Source: Staphylococcus piscifermentans
GTDB taxonomy: Bacteria; Bacillota; Bacilli; Staphylococcales; Staphylococcaceae
DNA length: 64,000 bases
Assembly: GCF_900186985.1 (NCBI RefSeq)
Contig: NZ_LT906447.1
Span: forward strand, 558,001-622,000
Direction: 5' to 3'
In this document: in pieces, positions 46,209 to 57,298 of the stretch
Position numbering within the stretch: the first letter of the stretch is position 1
Layout of the letters: the number at the start of each line of letters is the position of its first letter
Translations under genes and position numbers: made by a program
The notes under the pieces: model-generated
Told to the model about the DNA's origin: nothing
The model's database searches: none
The model's input: only the letters and a program-made list of their open reading frames with translations

Positions 46209-46227
46209 TTTGTGAAAACGGTAACAA
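46209..46227 (+). promoter_or_regulatory. cre site with overlapping Rex-like half site before pflB
   Basis: TGAAAACGGTAACA (46214-46227) is a full match to the CcpA cre consensus. It overlaps TTTGTGAAAA, a half of the redox-sensor Rex motif, and TTTTTTCACAAAA lies 20 bases upstream. pflB of staphylococci is known to respond to Rex and to anaerobiosis. Confidence 0.7.
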
Positions 46228-46266
46228 GATTTAACACATCACATTAAATCCAATGGAGGGATTATT

Positions 46267-48516
46267 ATGGTTGAAACAATGAAAGAGACAACGACGCCAT
46301 GGGCAAGCTTTAAACGAGGTAAATGGGCTTCAGAAGTAGATGTGAGAAACTTTATTCAATTGAACTATACGTTGTATGACGGAGATTCATCATTCCTAGA
46401 ATCACCTACACGGGCTACGAGTGATTTGTGGGATCAAGTAATGAATTTAACACGTGAAGAGCGTGAGCGAGGCGGCATGTGGGATATGGACACTAAAGTT
46501 GCTTCGACAATTTTATCGCATGATGCAGGTTATTTGAATGAAGAGTTAGAACAAATTGTGGGTGTTCAAACTGATAAACCATTCAAACGTTCTATGCAGC
46601 CATTCGGTGGTATTCGTATGGCGAAAGCAGCTTGTGAAGCTTATGGCTATCATTTAGATGAAGAAACAGAACGTATTTTTACAGATTTACGTAAAACACA
46701 TAACCAAGGTGTCTTCGATGCCTATTCAAAAGAAATGCTGGCTTGTCGTAAAGCGGGTATTATTACTGGGCTGCCTGATGCTTATGGCCGTGGTCGTATT
46801 ATCGGAGATTATCGTCGTGTGGCTTTGTATGGTATTGACTTTTTAATGGAAGAAAAGTTGAAAGACTTCAATAATATGTCGACTGAAATGGATGAAAGCA
46901 CGATTCGTTTACGTGAAGAGTTATCTGAACAATACCGTGCTTTGAAAGAATTGAAAGTATTGGGCGAACGTTATGGATTCGATCTCAGCCGACCTGCAGA
47001 GAACTTTAAAGAAGCGGTACAATGGCTATACTTAGCTTATCTTGCTGCGATTAAGGAACAAAATGGTGCAGCAATGAGTTTAGGACGTACGTCTACTTTC
47101 TTAGATATTTATGCAGAACGTGATTTACAAGCGGGCGTCTTGACTGAACGCGAAGTACAAGAGATTGTCGACCACTTTATTATGAAACTACGCTTGGTTA
47201 AATTTGCGCGTACTCCTGATTATAATGAATTGTTCTCAGGTGATCCGACATGGGTAACTGAATCTATCGGCGGTGTAGGATTAGATGGTCGTGCAATGGT
47301 AACTAAGAACTCTTTCCGTTTCTTGCACACTTTAGATAACTTAGGACCTGCTCCAGAACCGAACTTAACTGTATTATGGTCCCAACGTTTACCTGAAAAC
47401 TTTAAAGCATATTGTGCAGAAATGAGTATTAAATCAAGCTCTATCCAATATGAAAATGATGACTTGATGCGTGAGAGTTACGGCGACGATTACGGAATTG
47501 CCTGCTGCGTATCTGCAATGCGCATCGGCAAACAAATGCAGTTCTTTGGTGCACGTGCTAACTTAGCGAAAACATTGCTATATGCGATTAATGGTGGAAA
47601 AGATGAAAAATCTGGCATGCAAGTCGGCCCAGAATTTGTGCCGATTGATTCTGAAATACTCGATTATGATGAAGTATATGCGAAATTCGATCAAATGATG
47701 GAATGGTTGGCTGGAGTATATATCAACTCATTAAATATCATTCACTATATGCATGATAAATATAGTTATGAACGCATTGAAATGGCTTTGCATGATACAG
47801 ATGTTCACCGCACGATGGCAACTGGTATTGCAGGACTATCTGTAGCAGCGGACTCATTATCTGCTATTAAATACGGACAAGTCAAAACTATCCGTAACGA
47901 AGAAGGCTTAGTTGTAGACTTTGAAACAACTGGCGATTTCCCTAAATACGGTAATAATGATGCACACGTGGATGATATCGCGATTGAATTAGTGAAATCA
48001 TTTATGAAAAAATTACGCAAACATAAAACATACCGTGATTCAGAACATACTATGAGTGTGTTAACGATTACTTCTAACGTAGTATATGGTAAAAAAACGG
48101 GCAACACACCAGATGGACGCAAAGCTGGCGAACCATTTGCACCAGGTGCGAATCCTATGCACGGCCGTGATGAACATGGCGCATTAGCATCGTTATCATC
48201 AGTTGCCAAGATTCCATATGAATACTGTAAAGATGGTATATCTAATACATTTAGTATTGTGCCGAAATCACTTGGCAAAACAGACGTTGAACAAAATCAC
48301 AACTTAGTTTCAGTATTAGATGGTTATGCAATGCAGCATGGTCACCATTTGAATATCAACGTCTTCAATCGTGAAACATTAATCGATGCAATGGAGCATC
48401 CGGAAGAATATCCGCAACTCACAATTCGCGTATCTGGCTATGCAGTTAACTTTATTAAGTTGACACGCGAGCAACAACTCGATGTTATATCAAGAACATT
48501 CCATGAAAGAATGTAG
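46267..48516 (+). CDS. pflB: Formate acetyltransferase (pyruvate formate-lyase)
   Basis: The 749-residue glycyl-radical enzyme splits pyruvate to acetyl-CoA and formate under anaerobic conditions. The adjacent active-site cysteines are in [10 protein letters not shown] (about 420), and the glycyl-radical site is RVSGYAVNF near the C-terminus. AATGGAGGG lies 7-8 bases before the ATG. Its activating enzyme PflA is encoded downstream, but a 676-base gap with a repeat array separates the two. Confidence 0.97.
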   Translation: MVETMKETTTPWASFKRGKWASEVDVRNFIQLNYTLYDGDSSFLESPTRATSDLWDQVMNLTREERERGGMWDMDTKVASTILSHDAGYLNEELEQIVGVQTDKPFKRSMQPFGGIRMAKAACEAYGYHLDEETERIFTDLRKTHNQGVFDAYSKEMLACRKAGIITGLPDAYGRGRIIGDYRRVALYGIDFLMEEKLKDFNNMSTEMDESTIRLREELSEQYRALKELKVLGERYGFDLSRPAENFKEAVQWLYLAYLAAIKEQNGAAMSLGRTSTFLDIYAERDLQAGVLTEREVQEIVDHFIMKLRLVKFARTPDYNELFSGDPTWVTESIGGVGLDGRAMVTKNSFRFLHTLDNLGPAPEPNLTVLWSQRLPENFKAYCAEMSIKSSSIQYENDDLMRESYGDDYGIACCVSAMRIGKQMQFFGARANLAKTLLYAINGGKDEKSGMQVGPEFVPIDSEILDYDEVYAKFDQMMEWLAGVYINSLNIIHYMHDKYSYERIEMALHDTDVHRTMATGIAGLSVAADSLSAIKYGQVKTIRNEEGLVVDFETTGDFPKYGNNDAHVDDIAIELVKSFMKKLRKHKTYRDSEHTMSVLTITSNVVYGKKTGNTPDGRKAGEPFAPGANPMHGRDEHGALASLSSVAKIPYEYCKDGISNTFSIVPKSLGKTDVEQNHNLVSVLDGYAMQHGHHLNINVFNRETLIDAMEHPEEYPQLTIRVSGYAVNFIKLTREQQLDVISRTFHERM

Positions 48517-48576
48517 TGGAGTAGTGTGAAGCGGGTGTGTGTGAGTGTGTGGCTGGTTGGCGGAGCATGAGCGTAA

Positions 48577-49069
48577 TCTAGACACAAGATTCCGAGAAGT
48601 GTCTAGAAAAGGGTGTAATCTAGACACAAGTTTTTGAGAAGTGTCTAGAAAAGCATGTAATCTAGACACAAGATTCCGAGAAGTGTCTAGAAAAGGGCGT
48701 AATCTAGACACAAGATTCCGAGAAGTGTCTAGAAAAGGGTGTAATCTAGACACAAGTTTTTGAGAAGTGTCTAGAAAAGCATGTAATCTAGACACAAGTT
48801 TTCGAGAAGTGTCTAGAAAAGCATGTAATCTAGACACAAGTTTTCGAGAAGTGTCTAGAAAAGCATGTAATCTAGACACAAGTTTTCGAGAAGTGTCTAG
48901 AAAAGCATGTAATCTAGACACAAGTTTCAGAGAAGTGTCTAGAAAAGCATGTAATCTAGACACAAGATTCCAAGAAGTGTCTAGAAAAGGGTGTAATCTA
49001 GACACAAGTTTTCGAGAAGTGTCTAGAAAAGCATGTAATCTAGACACTTCCCCGCTTAAAGTGTCTAGA
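48577..49069. repeat. 42-bp palindromic tandem array, 12 units (array 2)
   Basis: Units start every 42 bases from 48577 to 49039. The 31-base core is TCTAGACAC, a 13-base centre (AAGTTTTCGAGAA, or with AGATTCCGAG or AGTTTTTGAG) and GTGTCTAGA. Spacers are 11 bases, AAAGCATGTAA or AAAGGGTGTAA. The last unit has a divergent centre (TTCCCCGCTTAAA). It is the reverse complement of the core in array 1. Units with TTCCGAGAA and TTTTCGAGAA centres alternate irregularly. Confidence 0.95.
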
Positions 49070-49192
49070 TCCATCTTGCACCTCTACGCAAACTCGCACA
49101 TCATGCACGTTCGCCTGTCACCCTGCCGATTGCCCAAAGAACACACACTCGCCACACCCAGCACACTGCCAAAATCTAAGGAGGTCTATACA

Positions 49193-49948
49193 ATGGAAGG
49201 ACGAATTCACTCTGTAGAAAGCTTGGGCACGGTCGACGGACCAGGCTTGCGCTATATCATATTTACACAAGGCTGCTTATTGCGTTGCCTTTATTGCCAT
49301 AATCCTGACACCTGGAATTTGACCGATGCGCCACGCAAAGTGAGTGCAGAGGAACTCGTCGCAGAAATACTTCCATATCGCCCTTATTTCAGCACTTCAG
49401 ACGGCGGCGTCACAGTGAGCGGAGGAGAACCGCTTCTGCAAATGCCTTTCTTAGAACTCCTTTTCCAGCAGTTGAAAGCAGAAGGTATTCACACTTGCAT
49501 CGATACTTCAGCCGGTTGCGTCAACGAAACACCGACCTTTCTCGCGCACTTAGACAACTTGCTCAACTACACAGATCTGATCTTGCTCGATCTTAAACAC
49601 ATCGACAACGACAAACATCTGGTACTGACTGGCAAACCGAACCAGCACATCTTGAAATTTGCACAACATTTGTCCGAACGCAAACAACCCGTGTGGATCC
49701 GTCACGTTCTCGTTCCAGGATATACTGATGACGAGGATGACCTCATCCATCTCGGCAAATTTATCGCTACACTAGACAACGTTGAACGTTTCGAAATCTT
49801 GCCATATCATCAACTCGGCGTGCACAAATACGAAGCACTCGGACAAACATATCCCTTGGAAGGCGTACAAGAGCCGAGTGAAGCAGACGTCGCACGTGCT
49901 TACGAACTCGTCAACTTCCAAGGCGCAACACCACTTTCCATTCACTAA
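49193..49948 (+). CDS. pflA: Pyruvate formate-lyase activating enzyme
   Basis: The 251-residue radical-SAM enzyme makes the glycyl radical on PflB. The CxxxCxxC cluster motif is [18 protein letters not shown] near 30, and [14 protein letters not shown] is the SAM site. The start at 49193 has AAGGAGGT upstream. A frame open from 48767 would add 142 residues translated from the repeat array and is an artefact. Confidence 0.96.
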   Translation: MEGRIHSVESLGTVDGPGLRYIIFTQGCLLRCLYCHNPDTWNLTDAPRKVSAEELVAEILPYRPYFSTSDGGVTVSGGEPLLQMPFLELLFQQLKAEGIHTCIDTSAGCVNETPTFLAHLDNLLNYTDLILLDLKHIDNDKHLVLTGKPNQHILKFAQHLSERKQPVWIRHVLVPGYTDDEDDLIHLGKFIATLDNVERFEILPYHQLGVHKYEALGQTYPLEGVQEPSEADVARAYELVNFQGATPLSIH

Positions 49949-49966
49949 CATCATCCATCCCGAAGC

Positions 49967-49992
49967 AGGCACTTGAACCCACTCAAGTGTCT
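49967..49992 (+). terminator. Hairpin after pflA
   Basis: AGGCACTTGA and TCAAGTGTCT arms; the T-run is weak. Confidence 0.5.
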
Positions 49993-50036
49993 GTATTTGT
50001 TATGCTAGAACAAAGACGAGAGAGGTTGGTGGAACC

Positions 50037-50633
50037 ATGGAAGAATCAGTATTCCAACACATTGCACATCGCTACGATAATGACCCTCAAATTCACCTGA
50101 CGGGAAAAATTGCGGGAGAGATGGAAGCACGCATGAGTATCCCGCACCGATTGCTAGACTACGGCTGCGGAACAGGATTAGTAGGTTTGCGCTTTGCGGA
50201 CGAAGCGGACCACATCATCTTTGCGGATGCAGAAAATGAAATGCTGAAAATAGTACAACAGAAAATTAAGGACTTAGATTTAAAGCATGCAGAAACACTG
50301 CATCTTAATGTAGTAGAAGATACATTGCCTACTATACAAGTCGACACCATTATCATGTCCTTGGTAATGCTGCATGTTCCAGATACACAAACGTTGTTAA
50401 AACAATTGTTCAAATTGTTAGAGCCAGGCGGTCAAATTCTAATAGCAGATTTTAATCACAACGAGAACGTCAGCCATCCGCTTATTCACTCAGGATTTAC
50501 CCAAGAGGAAGTCAAAGCACAACTGGAGGAAGCAGGATTCACGGACCCGGCCATCCATACTTTTTATCAAGGAGAAAAAATCTTTATGAATCAAGATGCT
50601 TCATTATTTTTAGCGAAAGCAAACAAATCATAA
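50037..50633 (+). CDS. Class I SAM-dependent methyltransferase
   Basis: The 198-residue protein has the SAM motif LLDYGCGTGLVGL near 40, the acidic FADAENEML and LEPGGQILIADF near 135. It is a small-molecule type methyltransferase of unknown substrate. AGAGGTTGG lies about 8 bases before the ATG. Confidence 0.88.
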   Translation: MEESVFQHIAHRYDNDPQIHLTGKIAGEMEARMSIPHRLLDYGCGTGLVGLRFADEADHIIFADAENEMLKIVQQKIKDLDLKHAETLHLNVVEDTLPTIQVDTIIMSLVMLHVPDTQTLLKQLFKLLEPGGQILIADFNHNENVSHPLIHSGFTQEEVKAQLEEAGFTDPAIHTFYQGEKIFMNQDASLFLAKANKS

Positions 50634-50755
50634 CCAACAATATTTGACATTTATGTGAAATCTTCATTAAACTACTTGTGTTGTTAAAATGGATTTAAAA
50701 TTATATTTGATTCATAGATGCATTTGAGCAATTGAAAATTTAAGGAGGGTTTTAA

Positions 50756-51157
50756 ATGTTCGATAAAATTTTAACATCCCTGAAAGTTGGGGAGCTTACA
50801 GTGGATACACGTTTAGAAAAAGCTGAATTCAAAGCTGATGAAACAATTTCCGGGAAAGTTGTTTTAAAAGGCGGAGACAAAGATCAGCAAGTATCAAGAA
50901 TCAGATTGACATTGCTTGAACCAAAAGAAGGTTCTGATGAAAATAAAGATTTTGGTGAATCTGACAAAGTCTTGCAAATGTATGAAATTAAAAGCGAACA
51001 AGTCGTTGAAAAAGCGCAATCTGTTGAGAAACCATTCGAATTCCAACTCGCTAATTTCACATTAGACAAAGAAACAAATGCCTTAGTATTACGTACACAT
51101 ATTACGATTGAAGACGGTGCAGACTCTGAAGACGAAGCCGAAATCCGCATTCAATAA
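50756..51157 (+). CDS. Spo0M-like arrestin-fold protein
   Basis: The 133-residue protein resembles the N-terminal half of Bacillus Spo0M (sporulation control), with LTSLKVGELTVDTRLEK and VLKGGDKDQQVSRIRLTLLE. Staphylococci do not sporulate, so the role here is different and unknown. AAGGAGGG lies 5-6 bases before the ATG. Confidence 0.85.
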   Translation: MFDKILTSLKVGELTVDTRLEKAEFKADETISGKVVLKGGDKDQQVSRIRLTLLEPKEGSDENKDFGESDKVLQMYEIKSEQVVEKAQSVEKPFEFQLANFTLDKETNALVLRTHITIEDGADSEDEAEIRIQ

Positions 51158-51170
51158 TTTTCGATAAAGC

Positions 51171-51248
51171 AATACCGCATGAATCTATCGCGTCGCGCAA
51201 ACGCAAGTTGAGGGAGGGCGCAACGGTTAGAATTATGCGGTATTTTTT
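51171..51248. terminator. Long bidirectional hairpin between convergent genes
   Basis: AATACCGCAT and ATGCGGTATT close a 54-base loop; TTTTTTA follows. Confidence 0.7.
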
Positions 51249-51252
51249 AATC

Positions 51253-52257
51253 TTAAATTTCATTTTCAGTGACGCGAATAATCACTTTACCTCGTGCATG
51301 TCCTTCTTGAATATACGCCAATGCCTCTTTAGTCTCAGACAAATCGAAGATCTTATCGATGACTGGGCGTATGCGCTCAGCTTCTACCCATTTTCTAATT
51401 TTATTCAATGCCTTGCGACTATCACGTGTGAAAATAAAACGATAATAAACTTGACGTTCATCGGCTGCTTTATTGATTTTTCGGGCCGCGAATCTCAACA
51501 GATATTTCTTCCATAACGGCAAATCCAGTTCTACAGCCGTACGTGCATCCGGAATGCCATTAATCGACACGACCGTTCCATGCGGCTTGAGAATTTTAAA
51601 GGCTTTCATTAAATTATCGCCGCCTAAAGTATCGAACACACCATCATAGTGCTTTAACACCTCCGCAAAATTCTGCTCATGATAATCAACCACCTTATCT
51701 GCACCTAAATCTTCTACAAATTCGCGATTACGTGCACTTGTCGTTGTTGCCACATCAGCGCCTAGCACTTTAGCTAATTGAATCGCGAATGAGCCGACAC
51801 CGCCAGAACCTGCTTGAATCAAGACCTTCTGACCCGCACTCAAATGCATATAATCATGCAGCGCTTGATAAGCAGTCAAACCCGCCATCGGTAACGCAGC
51901 CGCTTCCTCATAACTCAAATTCGCCGGCATCGTCGCCAATTGATTTTCCGTGACTGCAATATACTCCGCAAATGCGCCGATGCTCATCCCGTAAACCGCT
52001 TCACCGACATGAAACTTCGTCACACATTTGCCCGTCTGGACCACTTCACCCGCGAAATCATGTCCCATCACATAAGGCGTCTTTTCATTAAAGAACAAAC
52101 GCATGATACCCCCTTGCGCCGCCTTGAAATCAATCGGATTCACACTCGCCGCATGAATCTTGACCAGCACCTCATTCTCCTGCACCTCAGGCACAGCTAC
52201 CTCATCTAATTGAGGACGAATACTTTTACTATACTTGTGGATACGCACCGCTTCCAT
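51253..52257 (-). CDS. NADP-dependent zinc-type alcohol dehydrogenase/quinone oxidoreductase
   Basis: The 334-residue medium-chain reductase has the GroES-like part with [12 protein letters not shown] and the NADPH-binding motif [16 protein letters not shown] near 150. No zinc ligands are evident, so it is probably a quinone-oxidoreductase-like enzyme. The ATG at 52257 has GAGGAAG 8 bases upstream; a GTG one codon earlier is possible. Confidence 0.88.
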   Translation of the reverse strand: MEAVRIHKYSKSIRPQLDEVAVPEVQENEVLVKIHAASVNPIDFKAAQGGIMRLFFNEKTPYVMGHDFAGEVVQTGKCVTKFHVGEAVYGMSIGAFAEYIAVTENQLATMPANLSYEEAAALPMAGLTAYQALHDYMHLSAGQKVLIQAGSGGVGSFAIQLAKVLGADVATTTSARNREFVEDLGADKVVDYHEQNFAEVLKHYDGVFDTLGGDNLMKAFKILKPHGTVVSINGIPDARTAVELDLPLWKKYLLRFAARKINKAADERQVYYRFIFTRDSRKALNKIRKWVEAERIRPVIDKIFDLSETKEALAYIQEGHARGKVIIRVTENEI

Positions 52258-52447
52258 CACAACACTTCCTCACATCATTTCTCTAATTATACACCTCCAT
52301 TCCCATAACACATGCAGCTTAACCCTGACACTGTTCTTTTTAGAAGGGTTAAAGGTTGCGGTAAACTGGTATAGACGTGGTAAAATAGGAGTGAATTACA
52401 GTCACATTGGACAGTCTATAGAGAATACATTGAGGAGTGATTGGTTT

Positions 52448-53749
52448 ATGAGAATGGTGGATTTGATTGATAAGAAGCGCGATGGCGAATCGTTGTCAGC
52501 GGAGGAAATCAAATGGATGATTGCGGAGTATACTGATGGCAATATTCCGGATTATCAGATGTCGAGTATGGCCATGGCAATTTATTTCCAAGACATGAAT
52601 AATGATGAGCGTGCTGAGTTGACGATGGCAATGGTGCATTCTGGCGATGAAATTGATTTGTCGGCGATTGAGGGTACGAAGGTGGATAAGCATTCGACTG
52701 GCGGTGTCGGGGATACGACGACGTTAGTGTTGGCGCCTTTAGTAGCTGCAGTCGGTGTGCCGGTTGCGAAGATGAGCGGCCGTGGTTTAGGTCATACGGG
52801 CGGTACGATTGATAAGTTGGAATCTGTCGACGGCTTCCATGTGGAAATTGCAGAAGATGATTTCATTCGTTTAGTGAATGAGGATAAATTGGCAGTTATC
52901 GGTCAATCGGGTAATTTAACGCCGGCGGACAAGAAATTGTATGCGTTGCGTGATGTAACAGGTACGGTCAATTCTATTCCTTTAATTGCGTCTTCTATTA
53001 TGAGTAAGAAGATTGCGGCAGGAGCAGATGCGATTGTCTTGGATGTGAAGACAGGCAACGGTGCGTTTATGAAGACGTTGGCAGATGCAGAAGCCTTAGC
53101 ACATGCCATGGTAAAGATCGGTAATAATGTCGGTCGTCAAACAATGGCAATTATTTCAGATATGAGCCAGCCTTTAGGATATGCTATCGGAAATGCATTA
53201 GAGTTGAAGGAAGCGATGGATACGTTACGCGGCGAAGGACCAGATGATTTAACGGAACTTGTCATGACGTTAGGTTCGCAAATGGTAGTACTTGGAGGCA
53301 AAGCGGAAACCTTAGAAGAAGCACGCGGTTTATTGCAACAAGCGATTGACAGCGGTGCAGCTTTAGATAAGTTCCGTACATTTTTGAAGAACCAAGGGGG
53401 TAATCCTGAAGTAGTGGATCATCCTGAATTGTTGCCGCAAGCACAGTACCAAAGTGAATTGCCGGCTAAAGAAAGCGGCGTAGTGACAGAAATTGTCGCT
53501 AATGAAATGGGCATTGCTTCCATGATGCTTGGCGCCGGTCGTCAAACGAAAGAAGACGACATTGATTTAAGTGTCGGTTTAGTCTTGCATAAGAAAGTCG
53601 GCGATTCAGTCGAAGCGGGTGAAAGCTTAATGACGATTTACAGCAACACGGAAGATATTGATGATGTCAAAGCGAAGATTTATGACAATATCACCATTTC
53701 AAAATCTGGCACAGCGCCAACATTAATTCACACAGTCATTACAGAATAA
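52448..53749 (+). CDS. pdp: Pyrimidine-nucleoside phosphorylase
   Basis: The 433-residue enzyme releases the base from uridine, thymidine and deoxyuridine. Seen motifs: [41 protein letters not shown] and [26 protein letters not shown] lies 7-8 bases before the ATG at 52448; a frame from 52235 would add 71 residues and overlap the divergent gene. It forms an operon with deoB, 39 bases downstream. Confidence 0.96.
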   Translation: MRMVDLIDKKRDGESLSAEEIKWMIAEYTDGNIPDYQMSSMAMAIYFQDMNNDERAELTMAMVHSGDEIDLSAIEGTKVDKHSTGGVGDTTTLVLAPLVAAVGVPVAKMSGRGLGHTGGTIDKLESVDGFHVEIAEDDFIRLVNEDKLAVIGQSGNLTPADKKLYALRDVTGTVNSIPLIASSIMSKKIAAGADAIVLDVKTGNGAFMKTLADAEALAHAMVKIGNNVGRQTMAIISDMSQPLGYAIGNALELKEAMDTLRGEGPDDLTELVMTLGSQMVVLGGKAETLEEARGLLQQAIDSGAALDKFRTFLKNQGGNPEVVDHPELLPQAQYQSELPAKESGVVTEIVANEMGIASMMLGAGRQTKEDDIDLSVGLVLHKKVGDSVEAGESLMTIYSNTEDIDDVKAKIYDNITISKSGTAPTLIHTVITE

Positions 53750-53788
53750 TTATTTTTCAAAATCAGAAAGAGATAGGAGAGAGTGATT

Positions 53789-54979
53789 ATGACAACTCCC
53801 TTTAAACGTGTACATTTAATCGTAATGGATTCAGTAGGTATCGGAGAGGGACCCGATGCGGCAGCGTTCAATGATGAAGGCAGCCACACTTTGAAACACA
53901 CTTTAGAAGGATTCGAGCAAGATTTGCCGAATTTAGAACGCTTAGGACTCGGCAACATTGCGCCATTACCTGTGGTAGACAAGGTTGAGCATCCAGAAGC
54001 TTTCTATACTAAATTGAGTGAAGCTTCTGTCGGTAAAGATACGATGACAGGCCACTGGGAAATTATGGGCTTGAATATTATGCAACCGTTCAAAGTGTAT
54101 CCTGATGGATTCCCTGACGAATTAGTAAAAGAAATTGAAGACATGACAGGCCGTAAAGTTGTGGCGAACCGTCCTGCTTCTGGTACTCAAATCATTGACG
54201 AGTGGGGCGAACATCAAATGAAGACGGGCGACTTGATTGTCTATACTTCAGCAGATCCGGTCTTACAAATTGCGGCACACGAAGATGTGATTCCATTGGA
54301 AGAATTGTATGACATCTGTGAGAAAGTGCGTGAGTTGACGAAAGATCCGAAATACTTAATCGGTCGTATTATTGCACGCCCTTATGTCGGCGAACCAGGT
54401 AATTTCACACGTACTTCTAATCGACACGATTATGCGTTGAAACCTTTCGGCCGCACAGTAATGAACGAATTGAAAGACCATGATTACGATGTCATCGCGA
54501 TTGGTAAAATCAATGATATTTATGATGGTGAAGGTGTGACTGAAGCGATTCGTACGAAGAATAATATGGACGGCATGGATCAATTGATTAAAGTTGTGAA
54601 AAAAGACTTCACGGGTATCAGCTTCTTAAACTTAGTCGATTTCGATGCCTTGTATGGCCACCGTCGTGATAAAGAAGGTTATGCTCAAGCTATCAAAGAT
54701 TTCGATGAACGTTTGCCGGAACTGATTGATAACTTGCAAGAAGACGATTTAGTGATTATTACAGCCGATCACGGTAACGACCCGATTGCACCAGGCACTG
54801 ACCATACACGAGAGTATATTCCAGTCTTGCTGTATAGTCCTAAATTGAAAACAGAAGCACATGAATTGAGCGGTGATACAACCTTCAGTTCAATCGGCGC
54901 GACGATTGCAGACAACTTTGATGTGCCACTACCAGAATATGGCCGCAGCTTCTTGTCAGAAATGAATGTTGAAAAATAA
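53789..54979 (+). CDS. deoB: Phosphopentomutase DeoB
   Basis: The 396-residue metalloenzyme of the alkaline phosphatase superfamily interconverts deoxyribose (ribose) 1- and 5-phosphates. Motifs: [32 protein letters not shown] with its catalytic Thr, and [16 protein letters not shown] lies 5-6 bases before the ATG. It completes nucleoside catabolism started by Pdp. Confidence 0.97.
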   Translation: MTTPFKRVHLIVMDSVGIGEGPDAAAFNDEGSHTLKHTLEGFEQDLPNLERLGLGNIAPLPVVDKVEHPEAFYTKLSEASVGKDTMTGHWEIMGLNIMQPFKVYPDGFPDELVKEIEDMTGRKVVANRPASGTQIIDEWGEHQMKTGDLIVYTSADPVLQIAAHEDVIPLEELYDICEKVRELTKDPKYLIGRIIARPYVGEPGNFTRTSNRHDYALKPFGRTVMNELKDHDYDVIAIGKINDIYDGEGVTEAIRTKNNMDGMDQLIKVVKKDFTGISFLNLVDFDALYGHRRDKEGYAQAIKDFDERLPELIDNLQEDDLVIITADHGNDPIAPGTDHTREYIPVLLYSPKLKTEAHELSGDTTFSSIGATIADNFDVPLPEYGRSFLSEMNVEK

Positions 54980-54993
54980 AAGCTTGAATATAG

Positions 54994-55025
54994 AAACACC
55001 CGAGCTGAGCAAGCTCGGGTGTTTT
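54994..55025. terminator. Bidirectional terminator after deoB
   Basis: AAACACCCGAGCT pairs perfectly with AGCTCGGGTGTTT; TTTCAT follows. Confidence 0.88.
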
Positions 55026-55029
55026 CATA

Positions 55030-56052
55030 TTAATCAGCCACTTTTTTGTTGCCTATATTAATTTTTTGATCGCCGTCTTTAATCCAGCCAGCTTTTTTAC
55101 ATACACGATAGAGCAGATAGCTGACTACAGCGGGTAAAATAATTTGGAACACAGCAATGAGTATCCAGGTTTTGGCTGAAGCACCCATCGTATTAATAGT
55201 CATAATCTGTCCGATAAATCCACTCGTACCCATACCTGCACCTGCCGCATTATTCGTCATAGGGAACAATGTCGTCATAATCGGTGCGATAATTGCACTT
55301 GCAACAGTAGGCGGAATCAGAATGGCCGGATTCAACAAGATATTCGGAACTTGCAGCATACTCGTTCCGATGCCGACAGAAATCAAGCCGCCGACACCAT
55401 TATCTTTATAACTAGTTACCGCAAAGCCGACCATTTGCGCACAACAGCCGATTGTCGCAGCACCAGCCGCCAACCCAGATAAATCCAGCATTAAAGCGAG
55501 GGCTGCACTAGAAATCGGTGCTGTTAAAGCCAAGCCGAAGATGACAGCGACCAGAATGCCCATAATTAAAGGACGTTGATCCGTCGCTAACATAATCATT
55601 TTACCTAGCGATACCATAAAGTCATTTAAGAACGGTCCGATAAACTTAGCTACCGCACCGCCGATAATCAATGTCAGTAAAGGTGAAATAATAATATCGA
55701 CCTTCGTTTTCGCCGCATAGAAACGACTTAACTCCGTCGCCACTAAAGTTGCTACAAATGCACCGACCGCACCGCCGCCGAATTTATCGTAACCTAGCGA
55801 CCCGACAATAATACACGAGAACACCACTAAAGGCTGCGCGCCTAAACCATACGCAATCGCCCCGCCAATCGCAGCGCCCGTCAAGCCCATGGCCACTGTG
55901 CCGATTTCAGCTAAGAAATGTAAATTTAAAGCAGGAATCAGCGTCTGTTTGCCGATTGTCTGCATAATTAAACCAATAATTAAAGAGCCGAAGAGCCCTA
56001 AAGTCATATAACTTAAACCTTGAATAAACCAACGATGTAATAATTTTTTCAT
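55030..56052 (-). CDS. PTS IIC-like membrane protein (PTS_EIIC_2 / PfoR family), third paralogue
   Basis: The 340-residue protein has about nine membrane segments and the same family features as the pair at 22.6-25 kb (TAPISSAALALMLDLSGLAAGAATIG; NNAAGAGMGTSGFIGQIM), but it is more diverged. GGAGG lies 16 bases before the ATG at 56052, rather far; an ATT or ATA start closer to it cannot be excluded. It has no IIA/IIB partner nearby. Confidence 0.78.
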   Translation of the reverse strand: MKKLLHRWFIQGLSYMTLGLFGSLIIGLIMQTIGKQTLIPALNLHFLAEIGTVAMGLTGAAIGGAIAYGLGAQPLVVFSCIIVGSLGYDKFGGGAVGAFVATLVATELSRFYAAKTKVDIIISPLLTLIIGGAVAKFIGPFLNDFMVSLGKMIMLATDQRPLIMGILVAVIFGLALTAPISSAALALMLDLSGLAAGAATIGCCAQMVGFAVTSYKDNGVGGLISVGIGTSMLQVPNILLNPAILIPPTVASAIIAPIMTTLFPMTNNAAGAGMGTSGFIGQIMTINTMGASAKTWILIAVFQIILPAVVSYLLYRVCKKAGWIKDGDQKINIGNKKVAD

Positions 56053-56282
56053 AATGAAATATATAAGACCTCCAGTTATTTGCCATAAGTATAGCATAGA
56101 ACTTCTAACCTATTGCTTAAATATTTCGAATAACTTGCTATTTGAAAAGGAAAACCTTAGAGAGAAGGAATTATCTGAGAGAGTGTGCCTCTTCAAAGGT
56201 TTCTTTTCCGCCAGGAAGTTAGAGAGAGCGTGAAAGTGGTATATGTATAGAGTGAAGAATATGATGAACGGGGGATACAGAC

Positions 56283-57152
56283 ATGGATAAATTATGGCAA
56301 CAAAATCTACCAATTTCAGGGATTAAGGATATCGTGCCGGTGTCAGGCGGAGATGTGAATGATGCGTATCGTATTGATACAGAGGATGAGCAGTATTTCT
56401 TGTTAGTGCAGCCGAATAGTTCGTATGATTTCTATTCTGCTGAAGCGGAAGGTCTGAATGATTTCGAGTATGCGGAGGTGACGGCGCCTCGAGTGGTCGC
56501 GAAAGGTGAAATTGCGGGCGATGCTTATATGATTCTGACGTGGTTGGATGAAGGTACAACGGGCAGCCAAGAAGCGTTAGGCAAGTTGGTTGCGAAGTTG
56601 CATGATTTCCATAATCCGGATAAGAAATTCGGATTTGATTATCCTGATAATGGTCCGGATGTCGCCTTTGATAATAGCTGGACGGATTCTTGGAAAGAAA
56701 TCTTCGTGCATCGTCGTTTGGATCACTTGCGTGAAAAAATTGTGGAGAAAGACTTATGGGACGTGGATCAACTCAACAAGTTTGATAATGTTCGAGAAGT
56801 GATTGTAGATGCGCTGGATAATCATAAAAGTAAAGCATCGTTGTTGCACGGTGATTTGTGGAGCGGCAATTATATGTTCTTGAAAAATGGCGAACCGGCG
56901 TTGTTTGACCCGATGCCATTGTATGGTGACCGTGAATTCGACTTAGGTGCAACACGTGTCTTCGGCGGTTTCTCTGAAGAATTCTATGAAGCGTATAACA
57001 AAGCTTATCCGTTACCGGATGGAGCAGAGCGCCGTATTGAATTCTATAAACTCTATTTACTGCTCGTACATTTAGTGAAATTTGGTTCTATGTATGAAGG
57101 CAGTGTAGAACAATCGATGGATAAAATTTTAGCTGAGGCAAAACAGCAGTAA
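56283..57152 (+). CDS. Fructosamine kinase family protein
   Basis: The 289-residue protein is an FN3K-like kinase (APH fold) that phosphorylates ketoamines (glycated amines) to destabilise them. Motifs: VSGGDVNDAYRI, the catalytic LLHGDLWSGNYMF and ALFDPMPLYGDREFDLG. GGGGGA lies about 7 bases before the ATG. Confidence 0.9.
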   Translation: MDKLWQQNLPISGIKDIVPVSGGDVNDAYRIDTEDEQYFLLVQPNSSYDFYSAEAEGLNDFEYAEVTAPRVVAKGEIAGDAYMILTWLDEGTTGSQEALGKLVAKLHDFHNPDKKFGFDYPDNGPDVAFDNSWTDSWKEIFVHRRLDHLREKIVEKDLWDVDQLNKFDNVREVIVDALDNHKSKASLLHGDLWSGNYMFLKNGEPALFDPMPLYGDREFDLGATRVFGGFSEEFYEAYNKAYPLPDGAERRIEFYKLYLLLVHLVKFGSMYEGSVEQSMDKILAEAKQQ

Positions 57153-57172
57153 TTGAATGTGAAAAGAACGTT

Positions 57173-57199
57173 GAACTTCCGTTTCGGCGGAAGTTTTTT
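57173..57199 (+). terminator. Fructosamine kinase terminator
   Basis: GAACTTCCG and CGGAAGTT arms with a TTTTTTT tail. Confidence 0.85.
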
Positions 57200-57298
57200 T
57201 ATATATTAGAATATATCTAAAGTGGAATTTTACTCATTCACGCATTTTTTCATAAAAAAGTGTTAATTTAGAGATAAGTTAAAAAATGGGGTGAGAAT

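Noticed and set aside
48577-49069. Possible CRISPR array
   Set aside because: The palindromic unit is 31 bases with 11-base spacers that hardly vary. CRISPR spacers are about 30 unique bases, and no cas genes are nearby.
48490-49074. Minus-strand 194-residue open frame with 14-residue [10 protein letters not shown]-type repeats
   Set aside because: It is a by-product of a 42-bp repeat unit whose length is divisible by three. There is no ribosome site and it overlaps the end of pflB.
52235-52447. 71-residue extension of Pdp
   Set aside because: No ribosome site, and it overlaps the divergent oxidoreductase start. The ATG at 52448 matches the family start.
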